Origin: Oscillospiraceae bacterium
Lineage (GTDB): Bacteria > Bacillota > Clostridia > Oscillospirales > Oscillospiraceae
Length of the DNA stretch: 64,000 nucleotides
Direction of reading: 5' to 3'
NCBI GenBank assembly: GCA_017552325.1
Contig: JAFZQE010000082.1
Span: 1 to 64,000, forward strand
The notes under the pieces are model-generated. The model was not told the origin of the DNA. It did not search any database and was given only the letters and a program-made list of their open reading frames with translations. Shown piece by piece: positions 37,479 to 45,697 of this stretch. The first letter of the stretch is position 1, and every line of letters begins with the position of its first letter. A program made the translations under genes and the position numbers.

Positions 37479-40292
37479 TTAATTGAATTTCCGCTTCTGC
37501 AGAATGATCAGCACCGAGCTGAGCAGGAGAAGCGAAGCGGCGGCGATGCCGATGAGAGGACCGGTCTCCTCGCCGTAGCCGGTGTGGGGCTCTCCGCCCT
37601 CGCCGGCGTTTTTCACATAGAATGTGAGTTTCACCGAGTCGGTGTTCTTGAAGCGCACGGTCAGATTGTAGCTCCCGACCTTCAGGGCCTGCAGATAGGA
37701 GTTCTTGAGTGTGATGACGGTGCTGCCGGAGCTGCTCTCATAGTTGGAGGGATCGAGAGTCTGGCCGTCAACAAGCAGATCGCGGAATTCGCTGTAATCG
37801 ATATCCAGGTGCAGCGTGAGATCCTTCTTGCTGTCCTTGATAAAGGTCACGTCTGATTCCTTTAGAACGGTCAGCGTGCCGAAGCGGTAGCTGATGTCGT
37901 AGTTTTTGGTGACGTCGGCGTCGCCGCTGGTGATCTTGAAGTCCGTCTTGATGCTGTTGGGCGAGCTGCCGACCTTGGTCTGCTCGCCGGTAAAGGTGAC
38001 GGGGAGGCGGTGCGATGCGATCAGCCCGGAGACAGAGGGCGTGCTGTGGTTGGTCAGCGGCGTGCCGTCGTAGACCTTGACGGCGCTCGAGGTACGGATG
38101 ACGAGCGGTCGGCGCGTCACCGTCAGGGTCGCGCTGCCGCCGGTGATCTGATAGTTCCCGGTCACGTCCTCGCCGCCTGCGTCGACGATCTTCACGCTGC
38201 TTGCGTCGATGACGGCGCTCATGCTGCCGGCGTCGGTGATCGTGGCGCTGCAGTCCGCGCTGACGATGCGGTGTCCGCTCAGCAGCCCGCTGCCGCTGTA
38301 GCTGACGGAGGAAGCGCTTGAAAGACTCAGCGGCGTCGCGTCATAGACCTTTTCCGCCGTGGCCGTGACGCTGACGCTGCGCCTGGTGACGCTCAGCGTG
38401 ACCGTCAGGGGCGTGCAGTTGTAAGAGGGACCTGCGATCACTTTGCCGTTGACCGTGACGCTCTTGACGCTGACCGTCAGCGTCGAGCGCTCGCCCGCGC
38501 GAAGCGGATAGGAGTCGGCCCGCAGCTCCAGCTCATAGCTGCCGCCGCTCGGAAGACCGGTGAGCAGGAAATCCTCGGCGCTGAGTTTGAGCTCGGTGCC
38601 GTCATAGGGCCTTTCGGTCACAGTCCCCGCTTTCAGCTGCAGCGTCAGCGCGAGCGGCTCCGCTGTAGGCACGGGCGTCGGCTCGGGTGTGGGCACCGGC
38701 GTGGGCTCAGGAGTCGGTTCCGGCGTAGGCTCGGGCGTGGGTTCCGGAGTCGGCTCAGGCGTGGGTTCCGGCGTCGGTTCGGGCGTGGGTTCCGGCGTCG
38801 GCTCAGGCGTGGGTTCCGGCGTCGGTTCCGGCGTGGGTTCGGGCGTAGGCTCGGTCGTAGGCTCAGGCGTGGGCTCAGGCGTAGGTTCCGGCGTCGGTTC
38901 CGGCGTGGGTTCGGGCGTAGGCTCAGGAGTCGGTTCCAGCGTAGGTTCCGGCGTCGGTTCCGGCGTGGGCTCCGGCGTCGGTTCCGGGGTGGGTTCCGGC
39001 GTGGGTTCGGGCGTAGGCTCAGGAGTCAGTTCCGGCGTAGGTTCCGGCGTCGGTGCCGGCGTGGGCTCCGGCGGAGGTTCGGGCGTCGGTTCCGGGGTGG
39101 GTTCCGGGGTGGGTTCCGGGGTGGGTTCGGGCGTAGACTCAGGAGTCGGTTCCGGCGTAGGTTCCGGAGTAGGTTCCGGCGTGGGTTCGGGCTGGCCCTC
39201 GATCTCGCTCCACTGCGCGACCAGCTGGCAGCTCATATAGGGCTTGATCACGTCGCCGATCTCGACGGCCAGCGTGGATCCGTTGCCGGTAAAACGAATG
39301 CCTTCCTCTTTCCCGTCTTTCTCAAGCTCGCCGTAGCACAGCAGCCAGCCCTCAAATTGCAGACGCTTTTCCTCGGCCTGCTTTTCGATCTCCTCGCTGA
39401 GGGGCAGGACTTTGTGCTCACCGCTCAGCTTGAAGCTGTCACCCTTTTCCACAAGCCTGGCTTCGGTCTCCAGCTCGCCGGGAAGATAAGTGACCGTGAT
39501 CTCCTGTTTCTTCTCCAGCCTGACGAACAGGGCGTCCAGAACAAAGCTGTCGGAATCGTCCGGGAAGACGGCCGTTTTGTCCTTTCCGTCCGGATAGTCT
39601 TTCGCGAAAAGCTCCTTCGGGAGATAGACGGAAGCGTTTTCCGCATCGGCCTCGGCCAGAGCGGTGAGGCTGAAGGTTTTTTCTGCCTCATCAGCGGCTT
39701 CGGGCGTTTCGGTCGGTGTCGGCGTCTCTGTCGGGGCAGGCGTTTCGGTAGGCTCCGGCGTCTCTTCCGGCTCCTCTGTCGGGACGGAAAGCGTCAGCGA
39801 GTACAGATACCAGCCCTCGGGAGGCATGATGTACAGCCCGTGCTCACGAAGCTCCGCAACGCTGACCTGAAAAACGACGTCCGGCTTCTTGCTCTCCTGC
39901 GGCGTTTCGGTCGGCTCCGGCGTGGATTCGGCTTCAGGCTCCGGCGTGGGTTCCGGCGTCTCGGCCGGGGCGGGAGATTCGCTCGGTGCGGGCTCCTTCT
40001 CCGGCTTGCCCTTGACGCTGATCACGAGACCGCTGTTCGTTCCGAAGAGCTCCTCGTACGCGGCGACCTCGGTAAACACCGGCTTTCCCTGCTCGTCCGT
40101 CTTCAGCACATAGCCGCCGTCCTTGTCCTTCTCATAGACCGGCGCGCTGATATGGATCTGCACCCTGGCCTTGTCGTCGGGAGCTTTCGGCATATCGCCG
40201 TCGGCCCTGGCGGCAGGGGAGAGCAGCCCCGTCTGCAGCAGCATGGACGAGCCGAGCAGAACGCTCAAAACAGTCCTTGCAATTTTTATCAT
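37479..40292 (-). CDS. Cell-wall-anchored surface protein with PEPT repeats and MBG-like domains, 937 aa
   Basis: A predicted sortase substrate. Order of parts: signal peptide (~1-31, ending AARA); acidic region with two Pro/Glu/Thr stalks (~75-110, ~165-185); globular region (~200-360); about 44 tandem PEPT units (~365-545); a beta-rich part with MBG-like domains ([13 protein letters not shown] and [13 protein letters not shown], ~620-780); a sorting signal PHTG at ~902-905, a hydrophobic stretch and the basic tail QKRKFN. ATG 40292 is preferred over GTG 40301 because the GTG lies inside the agaggtg Shine-Dalgarno. The neighbouring class B sortase is the probable anchoring enzyme. Ligand or role is unknown; the repeat length may vary among strains. 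Confidence 0.87.
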   Translation of the reverse strand: MIKIARTVLSVLLGSSMLLQTGLLSPAARADGDMPKAPDDKARVQIHISAPVYEKDKDGGYVLKTDEQGKPVFTEVAAYEELFGTNSGLVISVKGKPEKEPAPSESPAPAETPEPTPEPEAESTPEPTETPQESKKPDVVFQVSVAELREHGLYIMPPEGWYLYSLTLSVPTEEPEETPEPTETPAPTETPTPTETPEAADEAEKTFSLTALAEADAENASVYLPKELFAKDYPDGKDKTAVFPDDSDSFVLDALFVRLEKKQEITVTYLPGELETEARLVEKGDSFKLSGEHKVLPLSEEIEKQAEEKRLQFEGWLLCYGELEKDGKEEGIRFTGNGSTLAVEIGDVIKPYMSCQLVAQWSEIEGQPEPTPEPTPEPTPEPTPESTPEPTPEPTPEPTPEPTPEPPPEPTPAPTPEPTPELTPEPTPEPTPEPTPEPTPEPTPEPTPEPTLEPTPEPTPEPTPEPTPEPTPEPTPEPTTEPTPEPTPEPTPEPTPEPTPEPTPEPTPEPTPEPTPEPTPEPTPEPTPEPTPVPTPEPTPVPTAEPLALTLQLKAGTVTERPYDGTELKLSAEDFLLTGLPSGGSYELELRADSYPLRAGERSTLTVSVKSVTVNGKVIAGPSYNCTPLTVTLSVTRRSVSVTATAEKVYDATPLSLSSASSVSYSGSGLLSGHRIVSADCSATITDAGSMSAVIDASSVKIVDAGGEDVTGNYQITGGSATLTVTRRPLVIRTSSAVKVYDGTPLTNHSTPSVSGLIASHRLPVTFTGEQTKVGSSPNSIKTDFKITSGDADVTKNYDISYRFGTLTVLKESDVTFIKDSKKDLTLHLDIDYSEFRDLLVDGQTLDPSNYESSSGSTVITLKNSYLQALKVGSYNLTVRFKNTDSVKLTFYVKNAGEGGEPHTGYGEETGPLIGIAAASLLLLSSVLIILQKRKFN
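38660..39194 (-). repeat. 12-bp tandem repeat array encoding (PEPT)n
   Basis: About 44 units with a 12-base period, with synonymous drift and a few changed residues (S, A, L, P, V, T). On the opposite strand it produces a spurious Val-Gly-Ser-Gly open frame. Such arrays expand and contract by slippage and recombination. Confidence 0.93.
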
Positions 40293-40400
40293 CGCTTTCA
40301 CCTCTGGAATAAGGCTTCGGATACAAAAACCTGAAAAGAAGACAAAGATTGTTAGTTTTTTATCAGATTTTTGACTCTACCGCATCGTTTTCGTGCTTTC

Positions 40401-40429
40401 ATTATACTGAAAGCATCCGGGGAATACAA
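40401..40429 (-). promoter_or_regulatory. Promoter of the surface-protein gene
   Basis: Minus strand: TTGTAT (40424-40429), 17 bp, TATAAT (40401-40406). The leader is ~105 bases. Confidence 0.78.
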
Positions 40430-40466
40430 GCGATGCGGCCATTAAGAATGATTAAGATTGCGGCCG

Positions 40467-40504
40467 GAAAAAACAAAACGGATACTGAAAAAGTATCCGT
40501 TTTG
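40467..40504 (-). terminator. Terminator of the sortase gene
   Basis: caaaacggatac (40474-40485) pairs with gtatccgttttg (40493-40504); on the minus strand it ends in a T run. Confidence 0.88.
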
Positions 40505-40523
40505 CAATGAAGTTTTGTTCGGT

Positions 40524-41495
40524 TCAGTCGATGGGGACAAGCTTGGCCATCAGCACATAGCGCGCGTTGTCGTACTCGTAGGTGCAGGTGGACAGCGTGA
40601 CCAGCCGGTCGTCTCCGCCGACCGTGACGTCGCTCTGAAAATCGGAATAGCTGTGCATCAGGGAGAACCATTCGTCGAATTCCGTGCGACTGTTGAATTC
40701 ATAGATATAGGCGCGGGAATCAAAGTAGGTGATGAAGCCGCAGACGATATCCAGCCGGTAGTTACCGTCGGGCGTGTTGAGGTACATGACGGGGTGCTTG
40801 TCATAGTATTCCTGGTTCTGGTAATCGCAGATGGAGGCCAGCATCGAGCCGTCGCCCATGTGATGGCCGTAAATGATCGTATTCCGTCCGGAGAAGTCGC
40901 CGGCGCAGCGGTAGTCGATGAACAGCGCGCCGCCGGGGTTATAGCTCTTGTCGACCAGGCGGTGGAGATAGTAGTCGTTGTTGCCCGCCTGCACGATGCC
41001 GTAGTTGATGACGGTATCGGGGGAGTAGAGCCAGCCTTTCACTTCCGTGTTGATACCCAGCAGGACGTCAAAATCGACGTCGATCGGCGAGTGCTCGCGC
41101 CGCACCACGGTCTCTTCGCCCGGCGAGACGATCCGGCCCTCCGGGGAGACCTCCTCTCCCTCCATGACGGGCCGCTGGGTGACGTAGGTGTGGGCGACCG
41201 TTCGTTCGGAATAGGTGCCGGAGTCCTCGGAGGTTTTGCTGACAACCATGCTGGCGAGCTCGTTGTTGGCTTTTCTGCTCGTGTAATAGGTCTCGACGAT
41301 CTGATACAGCTGGTAGCCGCAGAAAAGGAAGACGGCGAGCAGAAGGACAAAGAGGACGATCAGGATCCGGCGCGTGGAGCGCTTCATCGGCTTTTTGGGA
41401 GCCTTCGCCTTTCGGGCATTTTTCTTTTTGCCCGAGGGAGACTCGCCGCCGTCGAGCACGATATCCAGATTGTTGTTTTCGGCATTGTTATCCAC
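40524..41495 (-). CDS. srtB: Class B sortase, 323 aa
   Basis: A membrane transpeptidase that cuts a C-terminal sorting motif and links the protein to peptidoglycan. A basic cytoplasmic N-terminus (KKKNARKAKAPKKPMKR) precedes a transmembrane segment (~residues 43-65). The catalytic His lies in IIYGHHMGDGSML, the Cys in VTLSTCTYE and the Arg in DNARYVLMAKLV, the class B arrangement. C. difficile-type SrtB recognises (S/P)PxTG-like motifs, consistent with PHTG in the adjacent surface protein. It has its own promoter and terminator and precedes its likely substrate. Confidence 0.93.
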   Translation of the reverse strand: MDNNAENNNLDIVLDGGESPSGKKKNARKAKAPKKPMKRSTRRILIVLFVLLLAVFLFCGYQLYQIVETYYTSRKANNELASMVVSKTSEDSGTYSERTVAHTYVTQRPVMEGEEVSPEGRIVSPGEETVVRREHSPIDVDFDVLLGINTEVKGWLYSPDTVINYGIVQAGNNDYYLHRLVDKSYNPGGALFIDYRCAGDFSGRNTIIYGHHMGDGSMLASICDYQNQEYYDKHPVMYLNTPDGNYRLDIVCGFITYFDSRAYIYEFNSRTEFDEWFSLMHSYSDFQSDVTVGGDDRLVTLSTCTYEYDNARYVLMAKLVPID

Positions 41496-41526
41496 AGAAG
41501 ATCACCACAAATCAAAAAGTAAAGCC

Positions 41527-41532
41527 ATTATA
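41527..41532 (-). promoter_or_regulatory. Probable -10 element of the sortase gene
   Basis: Minus-strand TATAAT ~32 bp before the start codon; no convincing -35 is seen (T-rich sequence at the right distance). Confidence 0.5.
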
Positions 41533-41631
41533 CTACCGTCGTCCGGAAAAGAAAAGCTTTCTTCAGAAAGATTAAGAAGAATCGGCGCGCGGTCCGTGTT
41601 CCTTTCTTCGGCAGGGACGGCGGCTGTTATT

Positions 41632-41666
41632 CAAAAACAGTGACCTGCCGATCGGCAGATCACTGT
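41632..41666 (-). terminator. Terminator of the tRNA cluster
   Basis: Inverted repeat cagtga-c-ctgccga / tcggcag-a-tcactg at about 41638-41665, followed on the minus strand by TTTTTG. The 40-base stretch beyond it toward the sortase holds only the sortase promoter. Confidence 0.82.
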
Positions 41667-41670
41667 TTTA

Positions 41671-41745
41671 TGGAGGCGCCACCCGGATTCGGACCGGGGA
41701 GTCGCGGATTTGCAGTCCGCTGCCTTACCTCTTGGCTATGGCGCC
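41671..41745 (-). tRNA. tRNA-Cys (anticodon GCA)
   Basis: Minus strand: acceptor GGCGCCA.../...TGGCGCC, anticodon loop CTGCAAA, T-loop TCCGAAT, encoded CCA. Last gene of the cluster. A hairpin (gcggg/cccgc) separates it from tRNA-Gly. Confidence 0.94.
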
Positions 41746-41799
41746 GTCTATATAAAACAGTTGCGGGTTGTATAAACAATCCCGCGACTGCTGTTTTTA

Positions 41800-41875
41800 T
41801 GGAGCGGGCAACGAGGCTCGAACTCGCTACCTCCACCTTGGCAAGGTGGCGCTCTACCGGATGAGCTATGCCCGC
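41800..41875 (-). tRNA. tRNA-Gly (anticodon GCC)
   Basis: Minus strand: acceptor GCGGGCA.../...TGCCCGC, anticodon loop TTGCCAA, T-loop TTCGAGC, encoded CCA. Its gap to tRNA-Phe holds a perfect 9-bp hairpin (acccgccga/tcggcgggt). Confidence 0.95.
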
Positions 41876-41902
41876 ATTGTGACCCGCCGAGGATTCGGCG
41901 GG

Positions 41903-41978
<76 letters not shown>

Positions 41979-41988
41979 ATATCGTGAG

Positions 41989-42065
41989 TGGTGGGAACAA
42001 CTGGACTCGAACCAGTGACCCCCTGCTTGTAAGGCAGGTGCTCTAACCAGCTGAGCTATGCTCCC
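41989..42065 (-). tRNA. tRNA-Val (anticodon TAC)
   Basis: Minus strand: acceptor GGGAGCA/TGTTCCC, anticodon loop CTTACAA, T-loop TTCGAGT, encoded CCA. First gene of the Val-Phe-Gly-Cys cluster. Confidence 0.95.
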
Positions 42066-42082
42066 AACTCGACAGCTCTGTT

Positions 42083-42111
42083 AATATACCATCGGCACCT
42101 TGTTTTGTCAA
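42083..42111 (-). promoter_or_regulatory. Promoter of the tRNA cluster
   Basis: Minus strand: TTGACA (42106-42111), 17 bp, TATATT (42083-42088), just after the hslO stop codon. Confidence 0.87.
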
Positions 42112-42121
42112 GTCGGTTTTT

Positions 42122-43012
42122 TCAGTTTTGCCCGATTTTTTCCTGCCTGTCCGTAAGGATGCGGCGGAGATTGTCTGCGCCGATCCGGTAGGTTCGGTCG
42201 CAGAACTGGCAGTCCACGTCAAAATCGCGGTCCTCGCGGATCATCTCCTCAAGCTCCTCCGGCTCGATCACGGACAGCGCCTGCTCCACGCGCTCGCGGC
42301 TGCAGGGACAGCGGTAGCAGATCGCGCGCTCGGACACGAGATGGTAGTCGAAGCCCTTGAGCACCTGGGCGAAGACCGCCTCGTCGCCGTCCTCGTCCAG
42401 CACGGTCGTGAGCTGATCCATCAGGAAGATGTTCTCCTCCAGCTTGTCGATCAGCTCCTCCGGCGCGCCGGGCATCAGCTGCACAATAAAGCCGCCGGCG
42501 GCCCTGATGCTCCGGTCGGTGTCGACCAGCACGCCCAGCGCGCAGGCCGAGGCGACCTGGTCGCTCGTCAGCAGATAGCGCGTCAGATCCTCGGCGATCT
42601 CGCCGCTGACCAGCTCCACCGAGCCGATATAGGGCTCCTTCAGCCCGATGTCGCGGCTGACCGTCAGCAGGCCGTCCGTCCCGACGGCGGCGCCGACGTT
42701 AAGCTTACCGTCCGCGCGGCGCGGAGGATCGACCAGCGGATCGTCAACGTAGCCGCGGACGCAGCCCTCGTGATCCGACACGGCGACGACGCTGCCGATC
42801 GGCCCGCCGCCGTTGACGCGGATGGTAAGGCTGGCGTTTTCCTCCTTCATGGACTCGCCGAGCAGGGAGGCAGCGCACAGCGTCCGCCCCAGCGCCGCGG
42901 CTGCGGTGGGGGAGCAGCCGTGGATCTCCCGGGCGCGCTGTACGGTGTCCCGGGCGCTGATGACCGCCATTTTTATATATTCGCCCGCCGTGGCGCGCAG
43001 AATCCTGTCCAT
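42122..43012 (-). CDS. hslO: Redox-regulated chaperone Hsp33
   Basis: Hsp33 is a holdase activated when oxidation releases zinc from four cysteines. The C-terminal redox switch is intact: CPCSRERVEQAL (~residues 238-249) and CQFC (~271-274). The N-terminal chaperone core has the family phrases GRTLCAASLLGESMKEE and TIRVNGGGPIGSVVAVSD. The length of 296 aa is standard. It is the last of three minus-strand genes (yerC-like, methyltransferase, hslO), 5 bp after the methyltransferase. Confidence 0.95.
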   Translation of the reverse strand: MDRILRATAGEYIKMAVISARDTVQRAREIHGCSPTAAAALGRTLCAASLLGESMKEENASLTIRVNGGGPIGSVVAVSDHEGCVRGYVDDPLVDPPRRADGKLNVGAAVGTDGLLTVSRDIGLKEPYIGSVELVSGEIAEDLTRYLLTSDQVASACALGVLVDTDRSIRAAGGFIVQLMPGAPEELIDKLEENIFLMDQLTTVLDEDGDEAVFAQVLKGFDYHLVSERAICYRCPCSRERVEQALSVIEPEELEEMIREDRDFDVDCQFCDRTYRIGADNLRRILTDRQEKIGQN

Positions 43013-43017
43013 AATTC

Positions 43018-43749
43018 TTACCTCCCGTCTCTCACGCTGCGGAGAAAGCTTCGCCCCTCGGAGCTCCCGATCGCGTGATCATTCCATTCGATCTCTTCAA
43101 ATCCGGCCTGCCGCAGCAGCTGTTCCAGCGTTTCCGGCCGGTGGGCGTATTCGACGTGCTCCTCCCGGCTGCGCCGCCAGAGCTTTTTTTCACGCTCGAA
43201 CAGATCCATGCCGTAGACGACGGCCTGTTCCTCAGGGTCGAAATCTGCGCGCCAGAGACAGAGCAGATCCTCGCTCTCGTCGACGAAGATCTGCCCGTCG
43301 AGGCTCTCCAGCCAGTCGGGCGTGCGGATGTCGAAGATCAGAAGCCCGCCGGGCCGCACGAACAGATGCAGACGCCGGAAAACCTCCGGCAGCGACTCGG
43401 GCGGCAGATAGTTGATCCCGTCGAGCGAGCAGTAGGCCGCGTCCACCGTGCCGTAGAGGTCGAGCGCCTCGGCCTCCTGCAGCAGGAACAGGGGCGGCAC
43501 GGGGAGCTCGGCCGCCTTGTCGCGCGCCTGCATCAGCATGTCCGCCGAGGCGTCGGCCGCGATCATCTCATAACCGCGCCGGGCCATGATGGCGGTCAGC
43601 GTCCCGGTGCCGCAGCACAGATCAAGCACAAGGCGGAATTCGCCGCCGCAGCGCGCAAACTCCGCCTCGTAGAAATCGGCAAACTGCTCGTAAGGGACGT
43701 CGCCCGTCAGTTGGTCGTACCAGGCGGCGAGCGGTCCGTAGCAGTTCAT
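43018..43749 (-). CDS. Class I SAM-dependent methyltransferase, 243 aa
   Basis: A soluble methyltransferase. Motif I VLDLCCGTGTLT (~residues 41-52) binds SAM, followed by GYEMIAADASADMLMQAR and AYCSLDGINYL. The N-terminal YGPLAAWYDQLTGDVPYEQFADFYE is typical of a Firmicutes group with no fixed substrate. The true start is ATG 43749, which overlaps the upstream gene by 4 bp (ATGA); the frame stays open upstream to 43971 but that region encodes the preceding protein. Substrate unknown. Confidence 0.88.
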   Translation of the reverse strand: MNCYGPLAAWYDQLTGDVPYEQFADFYEAEFARCGGEFRLVLDLCCGTGTLTAIMARRGYEMIAADASADMLMQARDKAAELPVPPLFLLQEAEALDLYGTVDAAYCSLDGINYLPPESLPEVFRRLHLFVRPGGLLIFDIRTPDWLESLDGQIFVDESEDLLCLWRADFDPEEQAVVYGMDLFEREKKLWRRSREEHVEYAHRPETLEQLLRQAGFEEIEWNDHAIGSSEGRSFLRSVRDGR

Positions 43750-44045
43750 TCCTCTTTGTCCTCCTTCATGCGCTCGAACACGATGGAATAGCCGCCGCTG
43801 CCGTACTGCAGGGAACGGTTGACGCGGCTGATCGTCGCGCTGGAGGCGCCGGTTTCGGCCAGGATGTCGTTGTAGATCATGCCCTTGTCCAGGCACACGG
43901 CCACGCCGTAGCGCTGCTCCATCGCCATCAGCTCGGTGCGCGTGCAGAGATCCTCGAAGAAGTGCAGGCATTCCTCAAAGGTTTCCAGCTTGAGAATGGC
44001 CTTGTAAAGGTCGTCGTTTCTCGGCCGCTTCGGTAACTTGTTCAT
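43746..44045 (-). CDS. YerC/YecD-family TrpR-related DNA-binding protein
   Basis: A 99-aa helix-turn-helix protein related to the Trp repressor. The recognisable core is FEECLHFFEDLCTRTELMAMEQRYGVAVCLDKGMIYNDILAETGASSATISRVNRSL, with the HTH at about residues 58-80. Family members are widespread in Firmicutes; the ligand and regulon are not established. It heads the operon with the methyltransferase and hslO and might regulate it. The start follows an aggagg-type Shine-Dalgarno. Confidence 0.9.
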   Translation of the reverse strand: MNKLPKRPRNDDLYKAILKLETFEECLHFFEDLCTRTELMAMEQRYGVAVCLDKGMIYNDILAETGASSATISRVNRSLQYGSGGYSIVFERMKEDKEE

Positions 44046-44077
44046 GACAGCTCCTCCTGACTGTTGTTTATGGATGA

Positions 44078-44106
44078 ATTTTACAACAGTTTTTTATAAA
44101 TGTAAA
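44078..44106 (-). promoter_or_regulatory. Promoter of the yerC-like/methyltransferase/hslO operon
   Basis: Minus strand: TTTACA (44101-44106), 17 bp, TAAAAT (44078-44083), ~33 bp before the start. Confidence 0.75.
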
Positions 44107-44168
44107 GTGCTAAAGAGCGTTTTATTTCCGGATTTACATTCTATTCACGAATCCGGTTACGATATTTC

Positions 44169-44197
44169 TTGCGTCCGCGTGAGGCCTGTGTTATAAT
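44169..44197 (+). promoter_or_regulatory. Promoter of nfeD-stomatin
   Basis: TTGCGT (44169-44174), 17 bp, TATAAT (44192-44197), ~27 bp before the start codon. Confidence 0.78.
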
Positions 44198-44223
44198 GTT
44201 AACAAAGAAAGGAGATGACTTCA

Positions 44224-44655
44224 ATGGATGCTTTTATCTGGGTAGGAGCCATTATTCTGTTCCTGATCGTCGAGGCGGCGATCCCCGGTCTGATCTCGAT
44301 CTGGTTCGCGGTCGGCGCGGTTCCGGCGCTGATCTCGGCGCTGGTCGGCGGTCCGGTCTGGCTGCAGGTCGTGCTGTTCATCGTGGCCTCCGTCGCCGCG
44401 CTGTTCCTGACCAGGCCCCTGGCAAAGAAGTACGTCAACTCCCGCGTCCAGCCCACCAACGCGGATATGCTGATCGGGCAGGACTGCGTCGTCAAGGAGA
44501 CGGTGGACAATCTGCAGGGGACCGGCGCGGTCGCGATCGGCGGCAAGATCTGGACGGCCCGTACGGAGGCCGAGGGCGAGATCCTTCCCGAGTCTTCGAT
44601 CGCGGAGGTCCTCCGGATCGACGGCGTCAAGTTGATCGTCAGGAAAAAAGCGTAA
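44224..44655 (+). CDS. NfeD-family membrane protein, 143 aa
   Basis: A membrane partner of SPFH/stomatin proteins. Two or three hydrophobic segments fill residues ~3-65 (FIWVGAIILFLIVEAAIPGLISIWFAVG, WLQVVLFIVASVAALFL), followed by an OB-fold domain (~75-143, IGQDCVVKETVDNLQGTGAVAIGGKIWTAR). ATG 44224 is chosen: the in-frame ATG at 44215 directly abuts the aaaggag Shine-Dalgarno and would be too close. The stomatin gene follows 30 bp downstream, the standard pair. Confidence 0.9.
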   Translation: MDAFIWVGAIILFLIVEAAIPGLISIWFAVGAVPALISALVGGPVWLQVVLFIVASVAALFLTRPLAKKYVNSRVQPTNADMLIGQDCVVKETVDNLQGTGAVAIGGKIWTARTEAEGEILPESSIAEVLRIDGVKLIVRKKA

Positions 44656-44685
44656 AACTGTCATACTTTTTTTAGGAGGATTATC

Positions 44686-45588
44686 ATGGAAACAATGGAA
44701 AAGCTGATCCTGTTCGGATTCTTCCTGCTGGTGATCGTCGTGATCTTCGCGCGCAACATTCGTGTTGTTCAGCAGGCGAGAGCTTACGTCATCGAGCGTC
44801 TCGGCGCATACAAAACCACCTGGCACACCGGCATTCACCTGAAGGTTCCGTTCATTGAGCGTGTGGCGAAGATCGTCTCCCTCAAGGAGCAGGTCGCCGA
44901 CTTCCCCCCCCAGCCCGTGATCACGAAGGACAACGTCACGATGCAGATCGACACCGTCGTCTACTTCCAGATCACCGACCCGAAGCTCTACTGCTACGGC
45001 ATCGAGCAGCCGATGGTCGCCATCGAGAACCTGGCCGCCACGACTCTGCGTAACATCATCGGCGACCTGGAGCTTGACCAGTGCCTGACCAGCCGCGACA
45101 TCATCAACACCAAGATGCGCGCCATCCTGGACGAGGCGACCGACCCCTGGGGCATCAAGGTCAACCGCGTCGAGCTGAAGAACATCCTCCCGCCGCGTGA
45201 GATCCAGAACGCAATGGAGAAGCAGATGAAGGCCGAGCGCGAACGCCGCGAAGCCATCCTCCGCGCCGAAGGCGAGAAGCGCGCCGCGATCCTTGAGGCC
45301 GAAGGCGAGAAGGAATCCGCGATCCTGCGCGCCGACGCGAAGAAGCAGCAGCAGATTCTCGAGGCCGAAGGCGAGGCCGAGGCCATCCTCAAGGTCCAGA
45401 CCGCTACCGCCGAAGGTATCCGCCGCATCAACGAGGCGAGTCCCACCGAGGCCGTTATTAAGATCAAGGCGCTCGAGGCCTTTACCGCCGCTTCCAACGG
45501 CACCGCGACCAAGATCATCATTCCCAGCGAGATCGCCGGTATCGCCGGCCTTGCGCAGGGCGTGTTCGAAGCGGTCAAGGAGAAATAA
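44686..45588 (+). CDS. SPFH/Band 7 (stomatin/QmcA-like) membrane protein
   Basis: A 300-aa scaffold of membrane microdomains. One N-terminal transmembrane segment (~residues 5-22) is followed by the SPFH domain (VVQQARAYVIERLGAYKTTWHTGIHLKVPFI...), then a long Ala/Glu-rich coiled coil with repeated AEGEKRAAILEAEGEKESAILRA phrases, and a C-terminal region rich in Gly/Ala (IIPSEIAGIAGLAQGV). It forms an operon with NfeD. It should assemble into large membrane rings or cages; the exact role in this organism is unknown. Confidence 0.92.
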   Translation: METMEKLILFGFFLLVIVVIFARNIRVVQQARAYVIERLGAYKTTWHTGIHLKVPFIERVAKIVSLKEQVADFPPQPVITKDNVTMQIDTVVYFQITDPKLYCYGIEQPMVAIENLAATTLRNIIGDLELDQCLTSRDIINTKMRAILDEATDPWGIKVNRVELKNILPPREIQNAMEKQMKAERERREAILRAEGEKRAAILEAEGEKESAILRADAKKQQQILEAEGEAEAILKVQTATAEGIRRINEASPTEAVIKIKALEAFTAASNGTATKIIIPSEIAGIAGLAQGVFEAVKEK

Positions 45589-45607
45589 GTTTTTGCAAAT
45601 ATTTTCA

Positions 45608-45635
45608 AGGGGCTGTGTTCAGCCCCTTTTTTTAT
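45608..45635 (+). terminator. Terminator of nfeD-stomatin
   Basis: aaggggct (45608-45615), loop gtgttc, agcccctt, then a T run. Confidence 0.88.
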
Positions 45636-45646
45636 TTCGCATAGTG

Positions 45647-45655
45647 TGATATGAT
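45647..45655 (+). promoter_or_regulatory. Extended -10 promoter of the hexokinase gene
   Basis: TG-A-TATGAT (45647-45655); the -35 position is only T-rich. ~43 bp before the start. Confidence 0.55.
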
Positions 45656-45697
45656 AGAGAAAAGCATCGAAAGATAAACCATGAAAGGACAGGTCCC

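Noticed and set aside
38689..39240. Plus-strand frame of 183 codons made of Val-Gly-Ser-Gly repeats
   Set aside because: It is the reverse reading of the PEPT-coding tandem repeat of the surface protein.
43750..43971. N-terminal extension of the methyltransferase
   Set aside because: It overlaps the YerC-like gene in another frame; the ATG at 43749 is coupled to that gene's stop.
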